In this document: positions 42,122 through 50,039 of the stretch, in pieces
Numbering within the stretch: position 1 is the stretch's first letter
How the letters are laid out: each line of letters opens with the position of its first letter
NCBI GenBank assembly: GCA_030813035.1
Contig: JAUSTV010000002.1
DNA from: Bacillus_BA fengqiuensis
GTDB lineage: Bacteria > Bacillota > Bacilli > Bacillales > Bacillaceae_H
Direction: 5' to 3' (one strand)
DNA length: 64,000 nt
Position numbers and translations under genes: made by a program
The notes under the pieces: model-generated
Databases searched by the model: none
What the model was told of the DNA's origin: nothing
Seen by the model: only the letters and a program-made list of their open reading frames with translations

Positions 42122-42457
42122 ATGGCGACAAATCATTCAACTTCAGCGAACCCAAAGGTTGATTTAGAGTACCGTAGAAAAAAGAATGCAGAAGACATGA
42201 AGATGCAAGTTATTTCTTTTGGTCTCATGATTTTCTTGACACTTGTCGCATTCTTTGCAGTAGGAAATGAACATTTTAGCGGCTGGTTCACAGTACCGTT
42301 TATCATTCTTCTTGCTGTCGTTCAATTACTTTTCCAACTTTACTATTTCATGCATATGAGTCATAGAGGCCATGAGGTTCCATCATTATTTTTATACTCT
42401 GGTGCCTTAGTTGGATTAATCACGGTATTAACATTCGTGACAATCGTTTGGTGGTAA
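42122..42457 (+). CDS. ctaF: Cytochrome caa3 oxidase subunit IV
   Basis: A 111-residue membrane subunit with three helices (VISFGLMIFLTLVAFFAVGN, FTVPFIILLAVVQLLFQLYY, LYSGALVGLITVLTFVTIVW) after a polar N-terminus. QLYYFMHMSHRG is typical of CtaF. It begins four bases after ctaE and ends in a strong terminator, so it closes the ctaCDEF unit. Confidence 0.95.
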   Translation: MATNHSTSANPKVDLEYRRKKNAEDMKMQVISFGLMIFLTLVAFFAVGNEHFSGWFTVPFIILLAVVQLLFQLYYFMHMSHRGHEVPSLFLYSGALVGLITVLTFVTIVWW

Positions 42458-42498
42458 AAATAACGGAGTTGGCATTTTGCCAACTCCATTATTTTTAC
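42454..42498 (+). terminator. ctaCDEF terminator
   Basis: A 21-bp stem (GTAAAAATAACGGAGTTGGC region, one mismatch) with a three-base loop, the left arm starting in the ctaF stop. Confidence 0.9.
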
Positions 42499-42646
42499 CC
42501 TCATCCAACGGTTAAAGAATCCAGTAGTTCCATTAATATATAATGAAGTTTGTAACGAAATATTCATATAATGTTTCATTGCCGTCTTCAAAGTTTTTTA
42601 TGTATAATATAACTAATTGGTCACTGACAATTTGAGGTGATAGTTT

Positions 42647-43555
42647 ATGGAAAATTTACAGATTTTTGGATTTCAGGCTTTGTGGAGTCCCGTGTTTTTA
42701 ATTTGTACGGTTGGGCTCATTGCTCTTTATTTTAATGTGATTGGATATTTGCGTCCGTATTTTAAAAACAGTGCACCAGTTGCAACCAAAACAAAAGTCT
42801 TTTTTGTAACGAGTATGATTCTTTTATATTTTGTAAAGGGATCTCCAATTGATCTTTTGGGGCATATCATGTTCAGTGCCCATATGACTCAAATGGCGAT
42901 ATTGTATTTAGTGGTTCCGCCCCTTCTTATTTTAGGATTGCCGGATTGGCTTATCAAAACAGTCATTGAACACAAAGTGATTAAACCTATTTTTAACTTT
43001 TTTACAAAGCCGTTAATTGCCCTTTTAGTTTTTAATGGAATCTTTTCGCTTTACCATATTCCTTTAATTTTTGATATTTTGAAAACGAACAGCGTTTTAC
43101 ATTCTATGATTACGATTGTAATTTTTATTGCAGCTCTTTTCATGTGGTGGCCGCTTATCAATCAGTTCCCGGAATATCAAACATTGACGCCCATTAAGAA
43201 AGTCGGTTATGTTTTTGGTGATGGGATCTTATTAACTCCAGCATGTGCACTCATTATTTTTGCCAAAGACCCGTTATATGCTACATATGCAGATCCGCAA
43301 GCATGGGTAAATGCTTTAGCTCTTTGTGTCCCTTCTGACATGCTGGCGAATTTAAATTTAATTGGACCTGAAATGTTTAACATGCTTCCGCTGGTAGAAG
43401 ACCAACAATTGGGTGGTATTGTAATGAAAATCATTCAGGAGCTTGTGTATGGAACGATATTAGCTTATATTTTCTTTCAGTGGGCACGTGCGGAACGTCA
43501 AAAAGATGGAGCCGATATCCCGCCTGCTGATGTCCCATCAGGGTTGAAGCCTTAA
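42647..43555 (+). CDS. ctaG: CtaG, caa3 oxidase assembly protein
   Basis: Integral membrane protein of the Bacillus CtaG (YtaG-like, DUF1404-type caa3_CtaG) family, required for formation of active cytochrome caa3, probably in copper insertion. About seven hydrophobic segments are seen; FSAHMTQMAILYLVVPPLLILGLP, FMWWPLINQFPE and DQQLGGIVMKIIQEL with conserved His, Met and acidic residues fit the family. It is unrelated in sequence to the periplasmic CtaG/Cox11 of proteobacteria. The ATG has TTGAGGTGATAGTTT before it. The next gene follows by 30 bases. Confidence 0.94.
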   Translation: MENLQIFGFQALWSPVFLICTVGLIALYFNVIGYLRPYFKNSAPVATKTKVFFVTSMILLYFVKGSPIDLLGHIMFSAHMTQMAILYLVVPPLLILGLPDWLIKTVIEHKVIKPIFNFFTKPLIALLVFNGIFSLYHIPLIFDILKTNSVLHSMITIVIFIAALFMWWPLINQFPEYQTLTPIKKVGYVFGDGILLTPACALIIFAKDPLYATYADPQAWVNALALCVPSDMLANLNLIGPEMFNMLPLVEDQQLGGIVMKIIQELVYGTILAYIFFQWARAERQKDGADIPPADVPSGLKP

Positions 43556-43585
43556 GAAAGATAAACAGGGAGAAAGGATACAACG

Positions 43586-44044
43586 ATGATACCCATTTTA
43601 CCGACGATTAGTACGACCTTTATTGTGTTAAGTGCCATTACTGTAGGCATTGGCTGGTACTTAATTAAACAGGGTAAAGTTGAAGCTCATAAAAAAACGA
43701 TGTTTTGGGCGGCAATTTTTGCTCTAATCTTCTTTATCATATACGCCTCTAGAACCATTTTTATTGGCAATACAAGCTTCGGCGGGCCGGAGCACCTGAA
43801 GATTTATTATACGTTGTTTTTAATCTTTCATATTTTCCTTGCCACAACGGGAGCCGTTTTTGGCATTGTAACGCTGCTGACAGGTTATAAAAACCAATTG
43901 ATTAAACATAAGAAATTAGGTCCTATTACAAGCATCATTTGGTTTTTCACTGCGATTACAGGTGTAGCTGTTTATTTACTTCTTTACATCTTTTACCGCG
44001 GTGGGGAAACCACTTCCGTTATTAAAGCTATCTTAGGATTTTAG
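43586..44044 (+). CDS. DUF420 membrane protein (YozB-like)
   Basis: A 152-residue protein with four or five transmembrane helices (PTISTTFIVLSAITVGIGWY, MFWAAIFALIFFIIYASRTI, YYTLFLIFHIFLATTGAVFG, IIWFFTAITGVAVYLLLYIF) and conserved His residues at EAHKKTMFW, FHIFLA and KHKKLG, as in the DUF420 family. Family genes often sit beside cytochrome-oxidase assembly genes and are thought to aid maturation, by inference only. GGGAGAAAGG precedes the ATG; it follows ctaG closely. Confidence 0.85.
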   Translation: MIPILPTISTTFIVLSAITVGIGWYLIKQGKVEAHKKTMFWAAIFALIFFIIYASRTIFIGNTSFGGPEHLKIYYTLFLIFHIFLATTGAVFGIVTLLTGYKNQLIKHKKLGPITSIIWFFTAITGVAVYLLLYIFYRGGETTSVIKAILGF

Positions 44045-44050
44045 CGTCGA

Positions 44051-44094
44051 AAATCGCTCTTGCATTCTTTGAAGAATGCAAGAGCGATTTTTTT
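44051..44094 (+). terminator. Terminator of the ctaG-DUF420 unit
   Basis: A 19-bp perfect stem AAATCGCTCTTGCATTCTT with a two-base gap and TTTTTTT. Confidence 0.93.
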
Positions 44095-44150
44095 GTCTTC
44101 TTGGTCCAAGGCTGGCGTAATAGGAACATAACGTATTAAAATAGAAAAAG

Positions 44151-44647
44151 ATGGGAAGGAAGCTGAAACAAACGCATGACACGAATTCAACATTCAATCG
44201 AAAAACAGTTTCATTTGCTTATCGAAAAATGCACAAAGCCCTTCTATCCAGAGGATTGAAAGACGGTTTTACGATGAAACAAGTGAATCCGGCTTATACG
44301 TCTGTCATCGGTCGATTCAAATACAGTCGTATGTATGGGGATTATCAGTACACGAAGCCGCTTCGTTTGTCATTGGACGCAGAGGATTGGGACTCGATGA
44401 AACCGTTCCGAAGGCCTTACTGCACCATGTCAAAGAAAAAGTAAAACCGCATTTGGCTGCCTCACTCCGGTCGATGGAAGAATCGGAGAAAGGAAGCAAA
44501 AACGGAACAGCAAAACGTGCCCATTTACAGTTACTTTTAACGAACATCGATTGCTTTAAGATGCGTCACAACTGGTCATTGTGGAATGTGATTCACAAGA
44601 CCTTACGACTGAAGAACCAGGACATTTTACTATTGGAGGAGGTGTAA
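44151..44647 (+). pseudogene. Frameshifted C-terminal relic of a TnpB-like protein
   Basis: Two overlapping frames together give one protein fragment of about 165 residues: NRKTVSFAYRKMHKALLSRG ... VNPAYTSVIGRFKYSRMYG in the first frame, continuing in another frame with LSVHEAASFVIGRRGLGLDE ... HNWSLWNVIHKTLRLKNQDI. This is the C-terminal part of a TnpB-like (IS605 OrfB) protein of the clade with the PAYTSVIG signature. The frame changes near 44338-44342, and everything N-terminal, including the main catalytic region, is missing. It lies between a terminator and the GNAT gene and is not functional as a nuclease. Confidence 0.78.
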
Positions 44648-44830
44648 ACCTGGGTTCTAAAATCAAATATTGCGGTTAGCTGACCGATAGAAGGAATGGT
44701 TAACAGCAATTGCTGGCTCTGACAGAGCGCCGCGGGTCATCCGGTGCAATAGGCACTTGATAAGGGGTTCGTTTCCTTCCCGACGGAACGGAGTGAGAGT
44801 CTCCGCAGAAGTCCTCTTATCTGGTTCGAG
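44648..44830 (+). ncRNA. Structured region after the TnpB-like relic (omega-RNA-like)
   Basis: A GC-richer, non-coding stretch with consistent pairing: GCGCCG (44727-44732) with CGGTGC (44742-44747); GATAAGGGG (44759-44767) with CCTCTTATC (44813-44821), enclosing CGGAG (44789-44793) with CTCCG (44801-44805). TnpB genes of this kind are followed by a guide RNA scaffold that overlaps or abuts their 3' end; this fits by position and structure. No similarity search was possible. Confidence 0.5.
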
Positions 44831-44875
44831 GGCGCAAGGTAGTTTTTGATAGATTTTAGAAACCAGGAAAAGTAT

Positions 44876-46060
44876 ATGTCATTAATAAGAACAACCGGGG
44901 AAAAAGAATACGAGGATGTTTTGGCTTTATCACAATATGCCTTTCAGTATACATTAACAGAAGAGCAAAAAAATCAGAAAAAGAAGACATTGGAAAGACA
45001 GCAGATTTGGGCTGTCTATGATGATAAAAATGAAATGGAGTCCAAACTGCATATTCTACCTCATCATATATGGATTGAAGGACTTCCTATTTCCATGGGA
45101 GGAATTGCGGGAGTCGCTACTTGGCCGGAGTATAGAAGACATGGAAATGTCGCTTCCCTTATTATGCACGCATTAAAGCAAATGAAAAAAGATGGGCATG
45201 TCCTTTCATATTTACACCCTTTCAAGGTTAGCTTCTACCGTAAGTACGGATGGGAGCTTATCGCCGATAAAAACTACTATGAGCTATCGAAGGAACACTT
45301 CGTGCCATTTCAGTCTGTAAACGGCATGGTAAAGAGAGTGAACATCGAAAAGGAGTGGGAAGTTCTTAATAATGTATATGAACAGTTCAGTCAACTTTAT
45401 AACGGGATGCTGAAACGCAATAAATTTTGGTGGCTGAATCATGTTCAGAGTTCTGGGTTTCACTTTGTGGCAGCATTAAACGAACATCAGCAAGTAGTGG
45501 GTTATATGATGTACAAAATAGAAAACAAAATATTTGAAGTAGAAGAATTTATTCCTTTAAATGAGCAAGCATTCAAGATTCTCTGGAATTTTATTTGCCA
45601 GCACGATTCAATGGTCAACCAGCTTTCCATACGATGGGCAGGGACTGAAGCGTGGTTATTTTTATTGGACAACCCCTATTGTAAACAAACGACATTCCCG
45701 TATTTTATGGGGAGAATCGTAGATGCCCCTGCTTTTTTGAAGTTATATCCATTTAAAGAAGGCGAACATTCTGTTTTTCTTCATCTGTATGATGAACATT
45801 GCCCGTGGAATAATGGAACGTATCACATTAAAAACGGGGTAGTGACCCCATTTCTAAAGGGGAAGGAAGGCAGTACATGTATACACCCTCCAAAGCGAGG
45901 CCTTCAGCTTGATATTCAAACGTTGATGACCGCCTTATTAGGATATCGATCGGTTAAGCAATTAAGTCAAATGGGGAAAATAACAGGAGACGCTCATGAG
46001 AAAGAAAATTTTGCGCAAATCATTACACAAAAAACCACCAATTTTTTGGATTTCTTTTAA
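44876..46060 (+). CDS. Eis-like GNAT acetyltransferase
   Basis: A 394-residue protein of the Eis/enhanced-intracellular-survival-like GNAT group: an N-terminal GNAT domain with MGGIAGVATWPEYRRHGNVASLIMHALKQM (acetyl-CoA motif A, about 75-105) and FYRKYGWELIADKNYYEL (about 120-140), a second GNAT-like half, and a C-terminal SCP2-like part ending the chain. Relatives acetylate amines such as aminoglycosides or proteins; the target here is unknown. It begins only some 50 bases after the TnpB relic's structured region. The ATG giving MSLIRTTGEKEYE has AGGAAAAG upstream. Confidence 0.85.
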   Translation: MSLIRTTGEKEYEDVLALSQYAFQYTLTEEQKNQKKKTLERQQIWAVYDDKNEMESKLHILPHHIWIEGLPISMGGIAGVATWPEYRRHGNVASLIMHALKQMKKDGHVLSYLHPFKVSFYRKYGWELIADKNYYELSKEHFVPFQSVNGMVKRVNIEKEWEVLNNVYEQFSQLYNGMLKRNKFWWLNHVQSSGFHFVAALNEHQQVVGYMMYKIENKIFEVEEFIPLNEQAFKILWNFICQHDSMVNQLSIRWAGTEAWLFLLDNPYCKQTTFPYFMGRIVDAPAFLKLYPFKEGEHSVFLHLYDEHCPWNNGTYHIKNGVVTPFLKGKEGSTCIHPPKRGLQLDIQTLMTALLGYRSVKQLSQMGKITGDAHEKENFAQIITQKTTNFLDFF

Positions 46061-46134
46061 TAAACATTCCCCTTGTGACATTGGAAGCATACACTAATAA
46101 ATAATGATAGATGAAGGGAAGAGGAGGATCGTTT

Positions 46135-46458
46135 GTGTCGAAGCAGAAAAAAGAGTGGCCGGTTCATCCCTCTATTGCCGAGATGATCTTAACCATTTGC
46201 TTCGAAGAATACAGTCGCAAATTTGATCGTCGTTTGTCGTTATTACAATATAATTTTGATATGCCAACTGAGCAAAGAGAGCACCGGAGATCATCGAATG
46301 TTAACCTGGACTTGACCATAGCGGCTTCTTTAAGCCAATCCCTCTTAAAAAAATGTGAAGAACTGCAGCAAATGGTTAAGCGGGAATTTGAACTAATGGC
46401 AGGGTTGAGTGTTAAAGACATAAGGATTTATATAAAAAAAGTTATTGTGGATTCATGA
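46135..46458 (+). CDS. ylbA: YlbA-like protein
   Basis: A 107-residue helical, charged protein: SKQKKEWPVHPSIAEMILTI, FDMPTEQREHRRSSNVNLDL, LTIAASLSQSLLKKCEELQQ. Its place between the cta cluster and the CBS gene, and its size, match B. subtilis ylbA (function unknown). The GTG start has GAGGAGG seven bases upstream; the ATG eight codons earlier would place that site inside the gene. Confidence 0.7.
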   Translation: MSKQKKEWPVHPSIAEMILTICFEEYSRKFDRRLSLLQYNFDMPTEQREHRRSSNVNLDLTIAASLSQSLLKKCEELQQMVKREFELMAGLSVKDIRIYIKKVIVDS

Positions 46459-46498
46459 AACGACAACTTCTGTTACAAGATCGTCCTGTATAAACATT

Positions 46499-46547
46499 TA
46501 AAAAAGGATCAGGCCTGAATATTTATATTCCAGCCTGATCCTTTTTG
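46499..46547. terminator. Bidirectional terminator
   Basis: AAAAAGGATCAGGC opposite GCCTGATCCTTTTT with inner GAATAT/ATATTC pairing, between ylbA and the convergent yugN-like gene. Confidence 0.92.
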
Positions 46548-46567
46548 TCGGTTACTGTTATAATTGC

Positions 46568-46927
46568 TTACGCGTTAACCGCTTCCACTTTTGTCTTTAC
46601 TTCAGCAAGCAGTTTTGTACACTGCTCTACTAACGCTTTCGGGAAGTTTTCGCCTTCGCCGTATTCCACACCGTGTGGATAATAATGCTTGCCAAGAAGG
46701 GGGGGGATTAGTTTAATGACTGCATGACGCGCTCCTACATCCCCTTCAACCGCATAACCTTGAACACGTAAGTAGTACACATCATTTTGAAGTTCAAATT
46801 TGCGATCATATGTTACGCGCTCGTAATCCCATTGACCGGCGCGAACTAATCCAAGGTCTTCCATTATTTCATCTAAGCGAGTTAAATCCGCTGTTAGGTT
46901 TTCTATTCCGGTGTTTTCAAATTTCAT
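46568..46927 (-). CDS. yugN: YugN-like family protein
   Basis: A 119-residue soluble protein starting MKFENTGIENLTADLTRLDE, with VRAGQWDYERVTYDRKFEL and LIPPLLGKHYYPHGVEYGEG. These are the signature blocks of the YugN family (function unknown). GGAGGGAATACAT precedes the ATG. In B. subtilis yugN is in the distant yug region, so its place between ylbA and ylbB is a local difference; a yugP-like gene is also in this window at 50.4 kb. Confidence 0.88.
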   Translation of the reverse strand: MKFENTGIENLTADLTRLDEIMEDLGLVRAGQWDYERVTYDRKFELQNDVYYLRVQGYAVEGDVGARHAVIKLIPPLLGKHYYPHGVEYGEGENFPKALVEQCTKLLAEVKTKVEAVNA

Positions 46928-47142
46928 ATGTATTCCCTCCTAAAACATATATTCCCTTGCTTAATAATAGTACGAATGGAAAGAAGTTGCAATGACATCA
47001 TACGTAATATTCACCAAATTCAAGAAAATTCTTGTTAAAAAGCCGTCAATTTCCTTGAGCAAATTTAACGGTTTTGTTCACACTAGAAGATGAAAAGGCA
47101 TACTGTCTTTTTAGCTGCACATTAAAAAGGAGGAGTTATGAC

Positions 47143-47562
47143 ATGCAGACGGTTCGCGATGTAATGACAACTAATGTAGAGGCGTGTACCACACTTGATA
47201 ATGTATATGAAGTTGCTTCTAAAATGAAAGAGCTTAATGTAGGTGCAATACCAATTGTAGAGAATGGTCAAGTCATGGGGATGATTACTGACCGTGATTT
47301 AGTCATTCGAGGCATTGCAGAGCGAAAACCGAACTCACAAAAAGTAACGGATGTAATGAGTGATCATCTAGTTACAGTTTCCCCTGATATGTCGGTCGAA
47401 GAGGCATCTCAACTGATGGCGCAGCATCAAGTTCGCCGTTTGCCTGTTGTTCAAAATGGACAACTTGTTGGCATTGTGGCACTGGGTGACTTAGCTACAA
47501 ATAAATATTCTGATCAAAAAGCGGGCGTGGCCTTAGCGGAAATTTCAGAACCTCTTCATTAA
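47143..47562 (+). CDS. ylbB: CBS-domain protein YlbB
   Basis: A 139-residue protein made of a tandem CBS pair (Bateman module): first repeat VRDVMTTNVEACTTLDNVYE ... GMITDRDLVIRG (residues 4-62), second VTDVMSDHLVTVSPDMSVEE ... GIVALGDLAT (69-123). Such stand-alone modules bind adenosine nucleotides and sense energy or ionic state, but the partner is unknown. Order ylbA-ylbB-ylbC matches B. subtilis except for yugN. AAAGGAGGAG marks the inner ATG; the frame opening 23 codons earlier is not used. Confidence 0.92.
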   Translation: MQTVRDVMTTNVEACTTLDNVYEVASKMKELNVGAIPIVENGQVMGMITDRDLVIRGIAERKPNSQKVTDVMSDHLVTVSPDMSVEEASQLMAQHQVRRLPVVQNGQLVGIVALGDLATNKYSDQKAGVALAEISEPLH

Positions 47563-47611
47563 TAAAAGGAAAAAGACACATATATTAAAATGGTAATGAA
47601 CGCTTGGCAGC

Positions 47612-47666
47612 AGATGGATTGTCCCTTTTCTCTTTCGAGAGTGAAAAGGGACAATCCATCTTTTTT
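47612..47666 (+). terminator. ylbB terminator
   Basis: A 19-bp stem AGATGGATTGTCCCTTTTC with its complement and a twelve-base loop, then TTTTTT. Confidence 0.93.
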
Positions 47667-47940
47667 GAATCGCGCTGTTATATAAATATGTTAGTTTTGA
47701 CTATTTTCGAATGCTTTCGGCAAAAGCTAAAAGTGAATAAAACTGAAACAAAATCTTTTTTCACACGTATAAGTAGTAAGATTAGCTTCTTATATGTATA
47801 GGAGTAGGGAATTCGTGCTAAAAAAGTAATGATGAAGTTGGAGGGATGTTGAATATATATTAGTGTAAACCTTTAAATAGCAGGGGGACTGCCTGTTAGA
47901 GCGGAATAAATTAGAATGAGTAGTAAGGAGTGACTGAAAG
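47667..47940. other. Gap upstream of ylbC
   Basis: AT-rich; no gene. A possible ribosome binding site for ylbC (AAGGAG, 47925-47930) is the only clear signal. Confidence 0.5.
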
Positions 47941-48969
47941 CTGAAACAGATTTTATTCATATTAGCAGCAACCTGCTTTTTTATGTACGTATACGATTAT
48001 TTCCCTATTTTCCACTCTGAAGAGGCTAATTTTCCCCTAGAACAAAAGGAGCCGGAGATCCAAAAAAACATTGCGGCTATTGAAACAGGCGACATCTTTC
48101 AGTTTATGGGGAAAAATGAAGAAGAAATCATTGGAATACTAGGTGAGCCGGAGCGAATCGACTCCTCTGCTTATGATTACAAATGGTGGATTTACAAAAA
48201 TTCCCCTCATTCATATATACAAATGGGAATTTTAGACGGTCAGGTTGTGACAGTATACGCAATTGGTGACGACGTGAAAGCAAGCCCTTTTCAAATAGGG
48301 GGACAACGGGATGCGATTATGAGTGAAGTATCTGCGGCACCCTATCTCCAATTTGAATACAAAGGCGGGGAGTATCGTTTTGAACTATCTGAGGAAGATT
48401 TGGAAAAAAGACCTCTTATTCGGCATGGTACTGTATTTGTTCAGCTCTATTTCGATCATTTTTTAGATACATTGTCCAGCATACGAATAATGGATGAAGA
48501 GACGTTGTTAAAGCAACGGCCATATGAATTGTCGTATCGAGGTCCCCTTTTGAATGCCGAACCGCTAGGAGAAGAGCAATGGAGGGAAGTCGAGAAGGGT
48601 GCAGAACAGCAGATATTGGATATTACAAATGTCATCCGTTCCCGTCATAACTTAAACCCACTTTCCTGGAATGATAAAGTGGCGACCGTAGCCTATAAGC
48701 ATAGTAAGGATATGAGTGATCATCAATATTTTTCTCATGTTTCTCCTACAACGGGTGACCTCGGCAAACGATTGAAAACAGGTGGAGTTCTCTTTATGAT
48801 GGCAGGAGAAAATATTGCTGCTCAATATCAAGACAGTGCAGCAGCGGTTGAAGGGTGGTTGAACAGTGAAGGGCATCGAAAGGCATTGTTAAATAAGGAT
48901 TTTACTTATTTAGGGGTTGGCGTGTATCAAAAATACTACACTCAAAACTTTATCCGAACATTGCCGTAA
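47941..48969 (+). CDS. ylbC: CAP-domain protein YlbC, likely CTG start
   Basis: A secreted or membrane-anchored protein of the CAP/SCP superfamily. An N-terminal hydrophobic segment is followed by a CAP-associated N-terminal domain (EEIIGILGEPERIDSSAYDY ... about 50-180) and a CAP domain (about 210-330; ILDITNVIRSRHNLNPLSWN, YKHSKDMSDHQYFSHVSPTT, GENIAAQ, WLNSEGHRKALLNKDFTYLG). YlbC of B. subtilis has the same layout. AAGGAG is ten bases before a CTG that restores a normal signal/anchor peptide (KQILFILAATCFFMYVYDYF); the first ATG, at 47983, would cut it in half and lacks a site. Confidence 0.85.
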   Translation: MKQILFILAATCFFMYVYDYFPIFHSEEANFPLEQKEPEIQKNIAAIETGDIFQFMGKNEEEIIGILGEPERIDSSAYDYKWWIYKNSPHSYIQMGILDGQVVTVYAIGDDVKASPFQIGGQRDAIMSEVSAAPYLQFEYKGGEYRFELSEEDLEKRPLIRHGTVFVQLYFDHFLDTLSSIRIMDEETLLKQRPYELSYRGPLLNAEPLGEEQWREVEKGAEQQILDITNVIRSRHNLNPLSWNDKVATVAYKHSKDMSDHQYFSHVSPTTGDLGKRLKTGGVLFMMAGENIAAQYQDSAAAVEGWLNSEGHRKALLNKDFTYLGVGVYQKYYTQNFIRTLP

Positions 48970-48991
48970 ATGAAAAAGAAACAGGTCTACT

Positions 48992-49039
48992 CTTGTCCAC
49001 CTCTACATAAAGTTTAGTAGAACTTAGAGGAGGGACAAG
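48992..49039 (+). promoter_or_regulatory. Hairpin covering the ypjB ribosome binding site
   Basis: CTTGTCCACCTCT (48992-49004) is nearly complementary to AGAGGAGGGACAAG (49026-49039), which contains the Shine-Dalgarno of ypjB. In the folded form the site would be buried. Confidence 0.5.
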
Positions 49040-49040
49040 A

Positions 49041-49808
49041 ATGAAGGGGAAAATAATCGTGATGGTGATGCTTATTTTATTGAGCCTCCAACCGCTGACA
49101 TATGCAGAAACGATAAATGAAGGGGCGCTCAATGAGTTATCGGATGAGGTGCTGCAGCTTACAAAACAGGAACGGTATGAAGAGGCAGCTGCTTTGTTAG
49201 AGCAGTTTCCTCAGAGATTAGAGCAATCTCGTCATGATTGGCTAAGGTTGTCACCCGAAAATATTCGAATGTTAACGGTTATCCATAAAGAAGCTTCAGT
49301 TGCCTTGAAAACTGATGCATTGGAGAAAACCGAAAAGGTAAGAAAAGTAACTCGTTTTCGCCTCTTGGTAGATGCGCTTCAAAGTGAACATCAGCCTCTT
49401 TGGACAGAGATGGAAGGGACCATAATGGGGGCATTCAGCCAATTGAAGACAACGGTGTCTACTGGGGATGAACGTTCTTTTGAGGACGAGTATCATTCTT
49501 TTTTATCACAATATGAAACGATTCTCCCGAGTGTTCAAGTTGATATAAGAAGAGAATATGTACAGCGCATGGATGCCCATCTGGCGTTTTTGAATGAATC
49601 TTCGAGCATAAACGAACAGTCCCGGTTGAAACAACTCGAGCAGATGGAACAGGACTTGCAAAATTTGTTTCATAAAATGAAAGAAGAAGAGGTCAGCCCC
49701 TCCCTTATATGGATGATGGCGACTACGGGCAGTATCATTGTCCTTACATTATCATATGTAGCTTGGAGAAAATATAACGGAGATAAAGTACAATATACGA
49801 CTCCATGA
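49041..49808 (+). CDS. ypjB: Sporulation protein YpjB
   Basis: A 255-residue protein with a signal peptide (MKGKIIVMVMLILLSLQPLT), a long helical extracytoplasmic domain with KVTRFRLLVDALQSEHQPLW near 100-120, and a single C-terminal transmembrane helix (MMATTGSIIVLTLSYVAWRK). It is a clear YpjB-family (SpoYpjB) member; these are made during sporulation, with an unclear role. In B. subtilis ypjB lies next to ypjA and ypjC far from ylbC; here it starts 71 bases after ylbC. GGAGGGACAAGA precedes the ATG. Confidence 0.92.
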   Translation: MKGKIIVMVMLILLSLQPLTYAETINEGALNELSDEVLQLTKQERYEEAAALLEQFPQRLEQSRHDWLRLSPENIRMLTVIHKEASVALKTDALEKTEKVRKVTRFRLLVDALQSEHQPLWTEMEGTIMGAFSQLKTTVSTGDERSFEDEYHSFLSQYETILPSVQVDIRREYVQRMDAHLAFLNESSSINEQSRLKQLEQMEQDLQNLFHKMKEEEVSPSLIWMMATTGSIIVLTLSYVAWRKYNGDKVQYTTP

Positions 49809-49989
49809 GCCATCTTTTTAATAAATGAGAGTATACCGAAAATAGTCAACGATGAATAAAAAACAAGAGTTGATAAAGCCCTCTCATGTATATGTGATTA
49901 AATTTAACAAGGTTTCCGAAAAGAATTCTTCCACTTCAATCGTGTGAAGGTGCATAGCACCAACGATAAGTAGCGAGATGAATTTTCGG

Positions 49990-50016
49990 TTGGCGCAAGC
50001 CAAAATATGCTATAAT
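49990..50016 (+). promoter_or_regulatory. Promoter-like sequence inside the IS605-type relic
   Basis: TTGGCG and TATAAT with 15-base spacing, where the tnpB promoter of an intact element would be expected. TTGGC is also half of a TTGGC/GCCAA hairpin. Confidence 0.5.
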
Positions 50017-50039
50017 TAAGATACTAATTGCTCTTTTTC

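Noticed and set aside
44151..44444. Intact 97-residue hypothetical gene
   Set aside because: The last third is out of frame; the true continuation is in another frame and matches a TnpB-like C-terminus, so it is a relic.
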